A stretch of DNA of 64,000 bases from Luscinia megarhynchos (GCA_034336665.1 CM067576.1:16179960-16243959); one strand, 5' to 3'. Shown: positions 23,375 through 37,828, counted from the first letter of the stretch. Numbers and translations: made by a program. The notes: a model not told the origin generated them from the letters alone.

Positions 23375-23625
23375 AGAATTCTTATTTACAAATTTCCCAA
23401 GAAGATAAAAACATGAATCTGAAGCATTTCTTCTTAACCTATTAGAATTCTAGTTTTTTAGTATGAAAGTTTACATATAATCTACACATCTGTTCTATCT
23501 GAAAAATGTAAAGCAGTATTCTTACCATTTTTACCATATTATTTTACCATACTTTTATATTATTTTCCCACATTTTCATATTATTTTACCATATTTTATT
23601 ATGTCTAAAACTGTGTTTTTGAGCT
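23375..23625 (-). mobile_element. LTR-B fragment
   Basis: The stretch from attcttatttacaaat to tattatgtctaaaa parallels 8310-8440 of the longer LTR-B copy, including ttctagttttttagtatg and tgttctatctgaaaaatg. Several ttaccatattattt-like repeats lie inside it. Confidence 0.6.
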
Positions 23626-26295
23626 CTCACTGAGCTGAGCCAAACAACCCCAAGCTTTTCCAGGGTCCCTGGGAGCAGGAAAGGGAAAGGATCTTGCAGT
23701 GTTGGGGTGTGTTCCTGGCATGGGGTTAGGGATGTGGGTGACACAGAGCCCAGCACATCCTGCTGGCCGAGGTTTGGATGCCACTGCCAGTTTGGGTTCC
23801 CAGACACGTCCTGAGAAGCTCCCCTCCTCTCCCACAGCGTGGGATTTGATTTGGGATTTCAGAGGAGCAGTGACATAGCCTGGCACAGGGAAAGGAGAGC
23901 AGCCAAGGGATGCAGGAGGAAAAGAGCCCCCCAAAGACTCCAGAGGGTTTTGGGGAGCAGTGCCACCCCTCTCTCCAGTGCCACCTGCACTGCTGGTCCC
24001 CGGGGTGTGGGGTGGGGGCCCTGCCATCCTCCCCATCACCTGCAGAGTGGGGGCCCTGTGAGCTGCCTGGGGGCTGGGACTCCCCAGATAAATGGAGGAG
24101 GAGGGTCCTTGTGCTGCACAGCGAGATGGGATGGGTGCCAGGGAGGGACAGTGGCCAGATGGGAGCAGAGGGACAGGAAGAGGGACACAAAGCTGCTTTG
24201 TGCAGGGAAAGAGGGGAATGGAGAAAGGGCTCGTGGGTGCCAGGGGAGGGGACCAGGCTGGCTCCCTTCAACCCAGTGCAAGAGATAATCCACAAGGGTG
24301 CAGGAGGAAAATGTGTTTTGCACCATTAATAACTTCAAAAATATTTTTAAACGGTGTTTTTCCATCTCTCCCCCATCCTTTTTCACCTAGTGTTTTAGCT
24401 TGTCTTTAAGTGTACTTCTCAGCCCAGCAGTGCCTGTAGGGAATTTATAAATCAGTGCATATACTGGGGGGGTGTGGAATAAAAAAATGTGGAGCCTGGA
24501 GCTCTACACGGTGCTGGGGGGTGCCTGATGTTGTTTGAGACCAAGAGTCCTCCCCCACTGCTGCAGCACCCCAGGGTGAGGAGGCTCACGGGTCTCTCCC
24601 AGCCCCTGCAGGGATTTGGGGTGTCCCCACCCCCTGGCTGAGCACCACCCCGAGGTATCTCTGAGGCCACCCCAGCCTGGCTTCCCTCCATCCCCCCGGT
24701 CCCTGCAGCCAGGCCTAGTGCCAGGTTTAAACAATTATTTTTATCCTGGCTTTTTTTTCTCTTGTCTTTTCACAGGGCACTGTGGGCCTCCCACTCCTCA
24801 ATTAGCAACTTGTCATTGACAAGCTCATCAAAAGGCTGCTAAAAAAACCCAAACTGAGATTTTGATGCAAACTAGGGCAATAATCAGGTCTCTGCCCCGG
24901 TTTTTAAATTGTCCCAGCAGTCCCTGTGTGTCCATGCCTGTGGGGACTCTCTCCTGAAATCCTCATGGAGCCAGTGCTGCTCAGCTGGCTCCATCCCACA
25001 CCTCTGCAGAGCGGGGACACCTCGGGTGGAAAAGGGGCTGGGGAATAGGCAGGGACATTTTGGGACACAGATCTGGTGGCAGGGAGGGGGACAGGGGTGC
25101 TGCCCGCCCTCAGGCAGGGGGTAAAGAAGCCCTGGCTGGGTGGGAGGGGTTTGGGGTTGGCCACAAGGAGGGACTGGGCACTCCCTTGGAGCACCCAAGG
25201 TGAGGTGCCAGCAGGATTTGGGCAGCAAAACCGAGCACTCAGCCCCAGAGCAGGGGCACAGCCCCGGCTGGGATGTCCCTGTGCTGCCCTGAGCTCAGAA
25301 TGCTCCCAAGGACAAACCCCTCCCGTGCCACCAAGCCAGGGCCACCTGGACCAGCCTTTGTCCCGCCAAAGTGGCCATCTGGGAGAAGGTGTCCTTCATC
25401 CCAGCAGAGCAGCAGGGAGCTCAGCCTGGCCCAGTTCTGGCTGCTTTGACCTCTAAACTCAGCCAGGGCTGGGCTGCTGCTCCTGGTGAGACTGCAAGGG
25501 CAGGGGGGTCCCCAGGAGGGACACTGCTGTCCCAGAGCTGTCACACAGGTGTGCACACCCTCGGGGACACGAAGGCTCGAGTGCTGGGAGCAGGGCTCTC
25601 TTTGCTGCCTTGTCCCTGGGCAATGACAAGTGGCTGGACAGCTCCTGTCCCCCCCACTTGCCACCCACCTGCCTTTCAGCCCTGGTGACATGTGGGCGGG
25701 GGGAAAGGTGACACCTCCACCCCCCAGAGCCTCTGAGACACCACACCTGCTGTGCCAAGGTGGATTTTTGGGGCAGGGAACAGGATTTCCAGCCCTGTCC
25801 AAGGATGTGGTGGCAGTGCCCAGCCCACCCCCACTGTGATGCTGCTCCAGCTGCCCCCTCCAGTCTGGCTGGGCTCCCTGCAGCTCAGTGCCACAAGGCT
25901 CTGGGTTCTGCTCTGCACCAGCGAAACTATGATATGGAGACAAAAATCACATTTCTGTACCAAAAAGTCGTATTTATTTCTCCATCTTTTTTACATAAAA
26001 GCTCTCATCGTGCTTTCAGAGCATCCCTTTCCCACAGCTGCAGAGCCATGAAAAAAAGGGAACTGGTACAAGGAAATGCAAACTCCCAGGCAGGGCTCCA
26101 GGCTGGCCCGGATTCAGCTCACATATCCCAATTTCTCTCTCATTTTGGAGCTTTCCAGGGCATTTGGCAGCTCCTGCCTGCCCTGAGCAGCACTGGCGCC
26201 TTGCCATGAGGGTGGCACGGCTCTTGGCCCCACCAGGAGCCCTGTCACACCCCAGTGCTGGGAAAGCAGAGGGGCCAATGCCTTAATTGTCCTAC
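23626..26295. other. Intergenic, unannotated
   Basis: No gene is recognised. The sequence is GC-rich and full of antiparallel chance frames, for example 23726-24295 and 25239-25943 minus. One candidate conserved element at 24725-24905 is listed separately. Confidence 0.4.
24725..24905. promoter_or_regulatory. Candidate conserved non-coding element
   Basis: This AT-rich island contains ggtttaaacaattattttta, then cctcaattagcaacttgtca and gcaaactagggcaataatc. Several homeodomain-like cores lie within 180 bp and no repeat is visible. Inference only. Confidence 0.3.
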
Positions 26296-26716
26296 CCTGT
26301 GCATCCCGTGCATTCCCTGTGCATTCCCTGTGCATTCCCTGTGCATCCCTGTGCATTCCCTGTGCATCCCATATATTCCCTGTGCATCCCCTGCACTCCC
26401 TGTGCATCCTGTGCACTCCCTGTGCATCCTGTGCATTCCCTGTGCATCCTGTGCATTCCCTGTGCATCCCATATATTCCCTGTGCATCCCCTGCACTCCC
26501 TGTGCATCCCTGTGCATTCCCTGTGCATCCCATATATTCCCTGTGCATCCCCTGCACTCCCTGTGCATCCTGTGCATTCCCTGTGCATCCCATATATTCC
26601 CTGTGCATCCCGTGCATTCCCTGTGCATCCCCTGCACTCCCTGTGCATCCCCTGCATTCCCTGTGCATCCCCGTGCACTCCCTGTGCATCCCATGCATTC
26701 CCTGTGCATCTCATGC
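26296..26716. repeat. Minisatellite, 10/11-bp unit, TGTGCATTCCC type
   Basis: Units tgtgcattccc (11 bp) and tgtgcatccc (10 bp) alternate with a variant catatattccc. It is the same sequence family as the larger array at 29549-31770. Stop-free frames on both strands (for example 26287-27156 plus) are artefacts. Confidence 0.95.
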
Positions 26717-29007
<2,291 letters not shown>

Positions 29008-29537
29008 TTTACTTTGAGTCAGGATTGAAAGCTGGAGACATGGATTTCTTGTTTGGACTTGGTTCTGAGAATTTTTCAGCACTTTTAGCCATCAAGCCAA
29101 AAGTGAGAAAATGGGGATGTATCTAGTTCTTTTATTTTCTAGTTCTAGGTCTTCTGAAGTTTAACTATTCAATTAAAATCTAACATCTATATTATTTATA
29201 CTTTTGACTCAATAACCAAACACCTGTGAGCCTCACTGCAGTACTTTCTATCTAACCAAAAACTACTACCTGAAATCATGAAGAGGAAGGAATTAGAAGG
29301 AAGAAAGAGACAATGCTTAAGAACATCCATCCTGTTTTAAACCTATTACTATATTCTAAACCCCCAAATTCCAAACCCTCCACCATGTGAAATCACACAC
29401 TTCTATTCTCACTACACACCAGTGATTTTATCTCCTTCACTCAAATTTGGAAGCCTGCTCAAGTCAAAAGCAGTGTTTTCCAGGGGGTCAGAAAACACAG
29501 AAAGTTTAAAATTTCCAGACTTTAAGGTTTCAATAGG
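29008..29537 (-). mobile_element. LTR-A solo LTR, antisense
   Basis: Near full length. Reading on the minus strand it has the LTR-A order: gttttccagggggtcag (the reverse of the 5' block), the caagtcaaaagcagtg block, then caaccaccatgtgaaatcac-like sequence, and at the far end gagtcaggattgaaag. Its 5' edge is followed within about 12 bp by the tandem array at 29549. Confidence 0.8.
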
Positions 29538-29548
29538 AGAGCTCCCCA

Positions 29549-31770
29549 ATGCATCCTGTGCATTCCCAGTGCATCCTCTGCATCCTGTGCATTCCCTGTG
29601 CATCCTGTGCATCCTGTGCATTCCCTGTGCATCCTGTGCATCCTGTGCATTCCCTGAGCATCCTGTGCATTCCCAGTGCATCCTGTGCATTCCCTGTGCA
29701 TCCTGTGCATTCCCCTGTGCATTCCCTGTGCATTCCCTGTGCATCCTGTGCATTCCCAGTGTATCCTGTGCATTCCCTGTGCATCCTGTGCATCCTGTGC
29801 ATTCCCTGAGCATCCTGTGCATTCCCAGTGCATCCTGTGCATTCCCTGTGCATCCTGTGCATTCCCTGTGCATTCCCTGTGCATTCCCTGTGCATCCTGT
29901 GCATTCCCAGTGTATCCTGTGCATTCCTGTGCATCCTGTGCATTCCCTGAGCATTCCCCTGTGCATCCTGTGCATTCCCTGTGCATTCCCTGAGCATCCT
30001 GTGCATTCCCTGTGCATCCTGTGCATCCTGTGCATTCCCTGTGCATTCCCCTGTGCATCCCCTGTGCATTCCCCTGTGCATTCCCCTGTGCATCCCCTGT
30101 GCATTCCCTGTGCATTCCCTGTGCATTCCCTGTGCATTCCCAGTGCATTCCCTGTGCATCCTGTGCATTCCCTGTGCATTCCCTGTGCATTCCCAGTGCA
30201 TTCCCTGTGCATTCCCTGTGCATTCCCTGTGCATTCCCTGTACATCCTGTGCATTCCCCTGTGCATCCTGTGCATTCCCTGTGCATTCCCTGTGCATTCC
30301 CTGAGCATCCTGTGCATCCCCTGGCTATCCCATGCATTCTCCTGAGCATCCCGTGCATTCCCAGTACATCCTGTGCATTCCCAGTGCATCCTGTGCATTC
30401 CCTGTGCATCCTGTGCATTCCCTGAGCATCCTGTGCATTCCCTGTGCATCCTGTGCATTCCCTGTGCATTCCCAGTGCATCCTGTGCATCCCTGTACATT
30501 CCCTGTGCATCCTGTGCATTCCCTGTGCATTCCCTGTGCATTCCCTGTGCATCCTGTGCATTCCCTGTGCATCCTGTGCATTCCCTGTGCATTCCCCTGT
30601 GCATCCTGTGCATTCCCTGAGCATACTGTGCATTTCCTGTGCATCCTGTGCATTCCCTGAGCATCCTGTGCATTCCCAGTACATCCCGTGAATTCCCAGT
30701 GCATTCCCTGTGCATTCCCAGTGCATTCCCCTGTGCATTCCCTGTGCGTCCTGTGCATTCCCCTGTGCATTCTGTGCATTCCCCTGTGCATCCCAGTGCA
30801 TTCTGTGCATTCTGTGCATTCCCTGTGCATTCCCCTGTGCATCCCTGTGCATTCCCTGTGCATCCCCTGTGTGCATTCCCCTGTGCATCCTGTGCATTCT
30901 GTGCATTCCCTGTGTGCATTCCCCTGTGCATCCCCTGTGTGCATTCCCTGTGCATTCCCTGTGCATCCTGTGCATTCCCTGTGCATCCTGTGCATTCCCT
31001 GTGCATTCCCTGTGCATCCTGTGCATTCCCTGTGCATTCCCTGTGCATCCCCTGTGTGCATTCCCTGTGCATTCCCTGTGCATTCCCAGTGCAGTCCCCT
31101 GAGCATTCCCTGTGCATACTGTGCATTTCCTGTGCATTCCCTGTGCATCCTGTGCATTCCCTGAGCATTCCCCTGTGCATTCCCTGTGCATCCTGTGCAT
31201 TCCCTGTGCATTCCCTGTGCATCCCCTGTGTGCATTTTCCTGTGCATTCCCTGTGCATTCCCAGTGCAGTCCCTGAGCATTCCCTGTGCATACTGTGCAT
31301 TTCCTGTGCATTCCCCTGTGCATCCTGTGCATTCCCCTGAGCATTCCCTGTGCATCCTGTGCATTCCCCTGTGCATTCCCTGTGCATTCCCCTGTGCATA
31401 CTGTGCATTTCCCTGTGCATCCTGTGCATTCCCTGTGCATTTCCTGTGCATCCTGTGCATTCTGTGCATTCCCTGTGCATTCCCTGTGCATTCCCAGTGC
31501 ATTCCCTGTGTATCCTGTGCATTCCCTGTGCATCCTGTGCATTCCCTGTGCATCCTGTGCATTCCCAGTGCATTCCCTGTGCATTCCCAGTGCATTCCCT
31601 GAGCATCCCGTGCATCCTGTGCATTCCCTGTGCATTCTCAGTGCATACTGTGCATTCCCTGAGCATCCTGTGCATTCCCTGTGCATTCCCTGAGCATCCT
31701 GTGCATTCCCTATGCATCCTGTGCATTCCCAGTGCATCCCCTGTGCATCCTGTGCATTCCCAGTGCATCC
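29549..31770. repeat. Large minisatellite, TGTGCATCC/TGTGCATTCCC, about 2.2 kb
   Basis: The array mixes 9-bp tgtgcatcc and 11-bp tgtgcattccc units, often alternating as a 20-bp pair, with variants gagcatcc, cagtgcatcc and gtgtgcattcc. The frame 29522-31843 minus (773 codons) and other long frames in it are artefacts of stop-free repeats. It is the largest tandem array in the window. Confidence 0.95.
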
Positions 31771-33082
31771 CACGGCCCAGGCCAGCGCTGTGTGGAGGAT
31801 GCTGCCCCCAGGCTCTCACAGGGCTGTACCAGCAGTGCACCACAGCCCCCCGCTCCCCCCTTCTCCATTATCCCGTTAAGCCCAGCCTGGTCTGTCCCAA
31901 TAACCAGACCCAGACAGGGGTTTTTCCCCTTAAGAAGCCTTTGTGGCTTAAATCCTGAGCTCATCCAGCTCATGACGCCACGGCCGAGGCAGGAACCCCG
32001 AATTAGAGCAGCTGCCGGGTGCAGCCGGCTCGGGGCGCCGAGGGCACCGGGTGACAGTGACACCGCCCCGGCCACCGGGCTGGGGGTGGCACCGGGCACC
32101 GCTCCTGCCTCGGGAGATGCATTTTTGCGACTGGGAGGAGGCGGCAGAAGGGAGGCGACCTGCTCAGGGATATGAAGCTGCAGCTGAATTATTGCCCAGG
32201 CGCTGCAGGCGCGGGGATTTAACTCTTTCAGGGCTGAAAAATCTTCCCGTGCTGCCCTCCCCAGCTCCTGAGGCATCTCCTCCTCCAAAGGCCGGCGTGT
32301 GAAACCGTGCAGGAAGAAGCTGTGGGATTGAAAAGCCTTTTGGAGACTGCTAAATAATAACCACAAACCCAGCACCCCTCTGTCACCATCACCCCAAACC
32401 CCCCTCGTGCCTCCTGCCGCACTTGCCTCCGCTGCAAACGCAGGAGGATGGAGCTGTGGCACGGTGGGCAGGGGGTGTCCCTGCTGGGTCTGTGCTCGGC
32501 CCCAAAAGTCAGCCAAGCGAGAGAGCCGTGGCTGTGCGCAGGAGATGGCTGTGCCAGGAGCGGGGCTGTCACACGCAGGTCGCACAGGGGGACCCACAGC
32601 CCCCAAGCCTGGCCACCTCCCACTCCCTCCCCCTTCCGAAGTCCCCTGCTCGCCGTGGGTATTTTTTTGGCTCGGTCGCAGCCCCGGGGCTCTGGCAGCA
32701 GCGGAGATGAAGCATTTGGTGAGCGCAGACAACACAGGGAGCATTCAGCGCTGCCAGGCTTTGTGCGCTCAGCCCCGTGGCTGCAGGAGGAGGGTGAGGG
32801 AGTCCCCCAGCTGCCAGCTGGGCTGGGGCAGAGCTGGACAGGGCTGAAAGGAAGCAGGAGCCTCACTCAATGCTCCGCTTGTCCTCCTGCCGCTGCAAAG
32901 CCTCCTCTGAGCCAGCAGCCCCTTCTCCCCCCGGCCTTGCTCTCCCACGCTCCCAATCCCTCTCCTGAGGCTGAAATTGCAGCGAGAGCTTCTTTCTCCT
33001 CCTGGCAGAGCCATCCTCCTCCCACAGCCCGTCTCTCCCGCAGCTAACCCCCTCCCCAGCACGGCATGGACCCGGCAGACTG
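31771..33082. other. Intergenic, CpG-containing, unannotated
   Basis: Unique-looking, GC-rich sequence. 31960-32330 retains many CpGs and has short AT-rich stretches (ctgaattattgcccagg), so it could be regulatory. Frames such as 31710-32744 minus extend out of the neighbouring repeat and have no domain. Confidence 0.35.
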
Positions 33083-33436
33083 CTCCTTCCCTCCTTTCCT
33101 CCTCCCTCCTTCCCTCTTCCCTCCTTCCTTCTTCCCTTTTCTCTCTTTCCTCCTCCCTCCTTCCCTCTTCCCTCCTTCCCTTTCCCTCCCTCCCTTCCTT
33201 CCTTCCTTCCTTCCTTCCTTCCCTTCCTTCCTTCCTTCCTTCCTTCCTTCCTTCCTTCCTTCCTTCCTTCCTTCCTTCCTTCTTCCTTCCTTCCTTCCTT
33301 CCTTCTTCCTTCCTTCCTTCCTTCCTTCCTTCCTTCCTTCCTTCCTTCCTTCCTTCCTTCCTTCCTTCCTTCCTTCCTTCTCTCCTTCCTTCCTTCTTTT
33401 CTTCCCTCCTTCCCTCTTCCCTTCTCCCTCCCCTCC
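33083..33436. repeat. CCTT microsatellite in a 354-bp pure pyrimidine tract
   Basis: Every base from 33083 to 33436 on the + strand is C or T. The core 33193-33395 is (CCTT)n with two short slips; the flanks are CCTCCCTCTTCC-like. The minus strand is therefore (GGAA)n, a repeated ETS-family core. Mirror symmetry makes it triplex-prone. Confidence 0.97.
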
Positions 33437-34054
33437 GCTCCCTGCAGCTCCCAATTACTCCCTCACGCCCCCACTGTCGCTCTCATCTTTCTCAGCCGGT
33501 GAATTTTCTCACATCCTCCCACCCTTTTATTCCATAAATGTATCTCGGTGCTTTTTTTAACCCGGACCAGCCGTGAGGATCCGCCACATCCTGTGCAGGG
33601 GAGGGCTGGGAAGTGACACTCGGCATTTAAACCTGCCCCTCCCAGCTTCATTCAGCTCTTTCTTACACCGGGGACACAAACACCTCCACTTTATCCTTTT
33701 GCACCCTCCTCCCTGCCCCTTGTCTGAAATGAGCAGCTCCAGGGCTGCCCCTTTCCCTCTGCACCCATCTGGCTCATGAGGTCCCTCCACAGGCAGCAGA
33801 GCCAGAGCTGCAGGCAGCACAGCTAAACTAAAACAAAGAGAAAAAAAAAGCCACTGCTGTGGTTGTTTTTCCTTCTCTCTTTTCTTCCTCAGAGATTTCT
33901 AGATCTCAGAGGGGGCTTTGATGTTTTAACTACTGCAGATATTACATGGACACCCCACACATCCAGTTTTGCTCCAACTGGAACTCGTCAGCTTGGAGCA
34001 TCCCTCTGCTCCTGGAGTTAAATGGGAAAAGGATCTGGGGCAGGAAAATCCTTT
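33437..34054. other. Intergenic, unannotated
   Basis: No gene is seen. 33470-33640 has some AT-rich unique sequence with CpGs. A short A run lies at 33841-33849. Confidence 0.35.
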
Positions 34055-34455
34055 TGAGATCTTCAAATCACAGAATGATGAAAGGGACCTTAATAATCAT
34101 CTCGTTTCAACCCCTGCCGTGGGCAGAGACACTTCCCCCTATCCCAGGCTGCTCCAAGCCCTGTCCAGCCTGGCCTGGGACCCTTCCAGGGATGGAACAG
34201 CCACAGCTGCTCTGGGCACCTGTGCCAGGCCTCAGCGCCCTCCCAGGGAACAATTCCTGCCCAAAATCCCACCCAGCCCTGCCCCCTGGCAGTGGGAGCC
34301 ATTCCTGTGTCCTGTCCCTCCATCCCTTGTCCCTCTCCAGCTCTCCTGGAGCCCTTTTAGGCACTGGAAGGGGCTCTAAATCCTGCCTGGAGCCTTCTCT
34401 TCCCCAGCACTCCCAGCCCCCACAGCCTCTTTGTGGCCCTCTAAGCCACCAAGCA
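34055..34455 (-). mobile_element. CR1 LINE fragment, antisense
   Basis: It starts with acagaatgatgaaagggacc and runs through aacccctgccgtgggcagag, caggctgctccaagccctg and agccacagctgctctgggca. A diverged interior with ctctccagctctcctggagc follows. Typical CR1 3' end on the minus strand. Confidence 0.85.
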
Positions 34456-35356
34456 TCCAGGTGAGATCCCTCTGCATCCCTCCACGTCAGTCTTTTGTTT
34501 TTCCCTACTGAAATATTGTCAGAAATATTCCTGCCACTCACAGCCTGCTTGATGGAATTTATTTCCTTCCTTTTAGCCAGTGAAATACCAGGTTGAAGCC
34601 ATGTAGGAACCTCCCCTCTCCTCCTACAGGAGCTCAGTTTCTTCAAGAGATCCCTTTGGAAATTCAGGTGGGCTTCATCAACATGCCATCATCAGCAGGG
34701 CAGGAAAACAGCAGAGTCACTGAACTTTAATAGCAATTTAAAATGCTATTTTAATATTTTAATGGCATTTAAAAAGGATTATTTATGGACTGAGCAAGGG
34801 TTTGCAGGGCTGGGACCCCTTGCCCAAAGATACTGGTTTTTTTCTCATCCCCAGCAGATCTGCTCTGAGATTGCAGTGGTTTTGGACAGATCTGACAAAA
34901 CATTTCAGGAAACTCAGAACTTTCTGCCTCTACCTACAACACATAGATTTTTTTGTCCCCGAGTGATTTTGTCACTGGCAAAGCTCCAACCTGCTCTGCT
35001 CCCCTGGCTGTGTTTGGGATTAGAGATGAACATCACCAACTTCTCTCCCACCAAGCAGGGAAGGCTTTGGGATGCAGGGAAGGCTTTGGGATGAGGGGAA
35101 ATGTGTCTGTTGTGTGCAGCAGGGTTTGGTTTTGGGGATCAGAGTCCCCCCCACACCCAGCCTGGCTCAGCCCCTGCTCCCCCTGGGCTGGCACTGATGG
35201 GTTTGGGATCGATCTGCTGCCTCCACTGCCCCTGTGCTGGGGAGCAGAGGCAGAGCCGTGACGTGGGGGTGACAGCAAAGGACACAGGATGGGTCACTGA
35301 GCCCACAGGACAGGCACTGAGCCGGGACACCGAGCCCTGGCGTGCGTGCCCTGACG
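34456..35356. other. Intergenic, unannotated
   Basis: No gene is seen. An AT-rich patch lies at 34720-34790. A 16-bp phrase with gaaggctttgggatg is duplicated at about 35059. Confidence 0.35.
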
Positions 35357-35585
35357 GCAGGTTTGAGTGTCTGGCACCCACGGGGGCTTTTGGGGGGCTT
35401 ACACTGCCTGTGGAGGGTTTGGGGAGCTGTGGAGGGTCTCTGAGGATGGTGGACTTCGGGATGAACTCATTCCAAGCACTCAGGGGTGTGGAAGGCTGAG
35501 GAAGGGTGTTGTGGCCTGGATCCTCACCCCTGTGCTTCGTGCACTCCCCCGCAGCTTTTGTGCTCTCCAGGATTTCCAAAAACGC
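35357..35585. repeat. Duplicated segment, copy 1 of 2
   Basis: About 229 bp from gcaggtttgagtgtctggca to ctccaggatttccaaaaac matches 42643-42870 closely, including the shared interior gggatgaactcattccaagc. It resembles no repeat family I recognise. A ccccgcag/ccccccag trinucleotide before cttttgtg looks like a splice acceptor in both copies, but no coding frame supports an exon. Confidence 0.85.
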
Positions 35586-36347
35586 CTCCCTCGATGATGC
35601 TGCAGCTTTTCCCTCTCCCTGACCTCCCTCCCCCACAAAGGTTCCTTCAAGCAGCAGCCCCAGGGCTTTTCCCATTCCTTCCCAGTCTGGGGGTGGAGCT
35701 GCTGGTGGCTGGATGGGCGCAGAGCCTGGGCAGGGAGGGAACGGAGATCAGAGTGCCACGCTGAGCTCCTCAGCAGCCCTGATGCGGGATGGAGAAACGT
35801 CCTGGGAGCTGAAGGAGCATCCCACCGGGAGAGCTGCACAAAGCATCAGACAGGAGCTCCGTGGGGAGGGGGGCTCGGGGAAGCAGCAGCTCCAGCAGGA
35901 TCCCAGCCAGAGCCGTGCCAGGACCAGCACAGTCAGGGTTAACCCCAGCGGGCAGCTCTGCCCCTCCCTCAGTCCCCACTGGGAGGTGAGGGTTGAGATA
36001 AGGGTGGTTTAATAGATAAAGCAAGAGCTGAGGCTGCAAACAAAGCAAACGAAGGAATTCATTCATCCACCACTTTCCCTGGGCAGGTGGTGGGTCACTG
36101 AGCACGGGGGGTGCTCAGCTGCTCACCAGGGCTCAGCCACCACAGGACCACAGATGCCACCCTGCCCTGGGATCCCCTTCTGAAAGAGCAGGAAAAGGGG
36201 AAAGCCAAGGGTCAGGAGAAAAAATCCCATGGGGACAGGCAGAATTCAGGCTCATGAGACTCCCTGCCCTGGCTGCTGCTCCCATGGGAGGAGTCCTCGT
36301 GTCCCTTGTCCCTGCAGGCAGAGGGTCAGGGCCCCTTGATGTTACAG
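35586..36347. other. Intergenic, unannotated
   Basis: Mostly GC-rich sequence without a gene. A small AT-rich patch lies at 36000-36060. Confidence 0.35.
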
Positions 36348-37360
36348 GTGGGAATGGGAAATCCTCACATCCAGGGGAAGCTGGAATGGCTGTGGGATGG
36401 GAAATCCTCTCTCCATCCAGGGGAAGCTGGAATGGCTGTGGGATGGGAAATCCTCACATCCAGGGGAAGTTGGAATGGCTGTGGGATGGGAAATCCTCCC
36501 CTCCTGGGGAAGTTTGGTCTGAAATGGCTGTGGAATGGAAAATCCTCTCTCTCCAGGGGATGCTGGAATGGCTGTGGAATGGGAAATCATCTCTCTCCAG
36601 GGGAAGTTGGAATGGCTGTGGGATGGGAAATCCTCCCCTCCAGGGGAAGCTGGAATGGCTGTGGAATGGGAAATCCTCTCTCTCCAGGGGAAGCTGGAAT
36701 GGCTGTGGGATGGGAAATCCTCCCCTCCTGGGGAAGCTGGAATGGCTGTGGAATGGGAAATCCTCCCCTCCTGGGGAAGTTGGAATGGCTGTGGAATGGG
36801 AAATCCTCCCCTCCTGGGGAAGCTGGAATGGCTGTGGAATGGGAAATCCTCACATCCAGGGGAAGTTGGAATGGCTGTGGAATGGGAAATCCTCTCTCTC
36901 CAGGGGAAGCTGGAATGGCTGTGGAATGGGAAATCCTCACATCCAGGGGAAGTTGGAATGGCTGTGGGATGGGAAATCCTCCCCTCTAAGGGAAGTTGGA
37001 ATGGCTGTGGGATGGGAAATCCTCCCCTCCTGGGGAAGTTGGAATGGCTGTGGGATGGGAAATCCTCTCTCTCCAGGGGAAGCTGGAATGGCTGTGGGAT
37101 GGGAAATCCTCTCTCTCCAGGGGAAGTTGGAATGGCTGTGGGATGGGAAATCCTCTCTATCCAGGGGAAGTTGGAATGGCTGTGGGATGGGAAATCCTCT
37201 CCCTCCAGGGGAAGTTGGAATGGCTGTGGGATGGGAAATCCTCCCCTCCTGGGGAAGCTGGAATGGCTGTGGGATGGGAAATCCTCTCTCTCCAGGGGAA
37301 GCTGGAATGGCTGTGGGATGGGAAATCCTCTCTCTCCAGGGGAAGCTGGGTCTGGAATGC
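36348..37360. repeat. Minisatellite, about 44-bp unit, about 22 copies
   Basis: The unit consists of ggaatggctgtgggatggga, then aatcctc, then a variable 9-10 bp slot, then ggggaagctg. The slot is one of three types: acatccag, tctctccag or ccctcctgg, with tgtgggatg or tgtggaatg upstream. Units of 43, 44 and 46 bp occur. Frames of up to 370 codons on both strands are artefacts. Confidence 0.95.
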
Positions 37361-37534
37361 CTGTGACAGCCATCAGTGTCCCCTCAGCATTTTGATTTCA
37401 GTGGGAGAGATTCCTGTCACCCGAGCACACGTGCCATGCCAAACCTTAATAAAAAAACAACCTTCTCTAGTACCAAAAAAACATTAAAAAACCACCCCAC
37501 CAAAAACCCCAAGCAACCTACAAATATGATAATT
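37361..37534. other. A-rich spacer
   Basis: It contains runs such as aataaaaaaacaacc and ccaaaaaaacattaaaaaac. It may be the ragged edge of the adjoining LTR-A fragment or a microsatellite remnant. Confidence 0.4.
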
Positions 37535-37828
37535 CACAATTTTATATTACAGCACTTCAAGCTAACAAACTGAAAATGGAACCCTATCTCTCTCTCTACA
37601 GGGCCTTTTAAGGAGAAAATGTCCAATTAAGAAATGCCACCTAAATTATTTTTACTTTTAACCCAATAACCAACCACCTGTGGCCCACAATGTGGAATTT
37701 TCTATGCAATCACAACATCACACAAACCCATGAAGACAAAGGTGAAGAAGAAGGACAAAATCCACTCTAAAACCTCCACCTTGCTTTCTATATATTACTA
37801 TATTCTGAAACCTTAAACTCTGAGTTTT
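37535..37828 (-). mobile_element. LTR-A fragment, antisense, central part
   Basis: Reading backwards it corresponds to the LTR-A interior: agtgctgtaat-like sequence, caatgtggaattttctatgc, catgaagacaaaggtgaaga and accttaaactctgag. Its closest match in the window is the copy at 59838-60383 (the aacttaaggtttttgaatat stretch). It abuts, head-to-head, the sense copy that begins at 37831. Confidence 0.7.

Noticed and set aside
29522..31843. Open frame of 773 codons on the minus strand with MHRECTGN repeats
   Set aside because: It follows from the stop-free TGTGCATTCCC array; other frames are open as well. The start codons are inside the repeat units themselves.
36254..37395. Frames of up to 370 codons with GMAVGWEILPSWGSWN repeats
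   Set aside because: They are translations of the 44-bp minisatellite, open on both strands.
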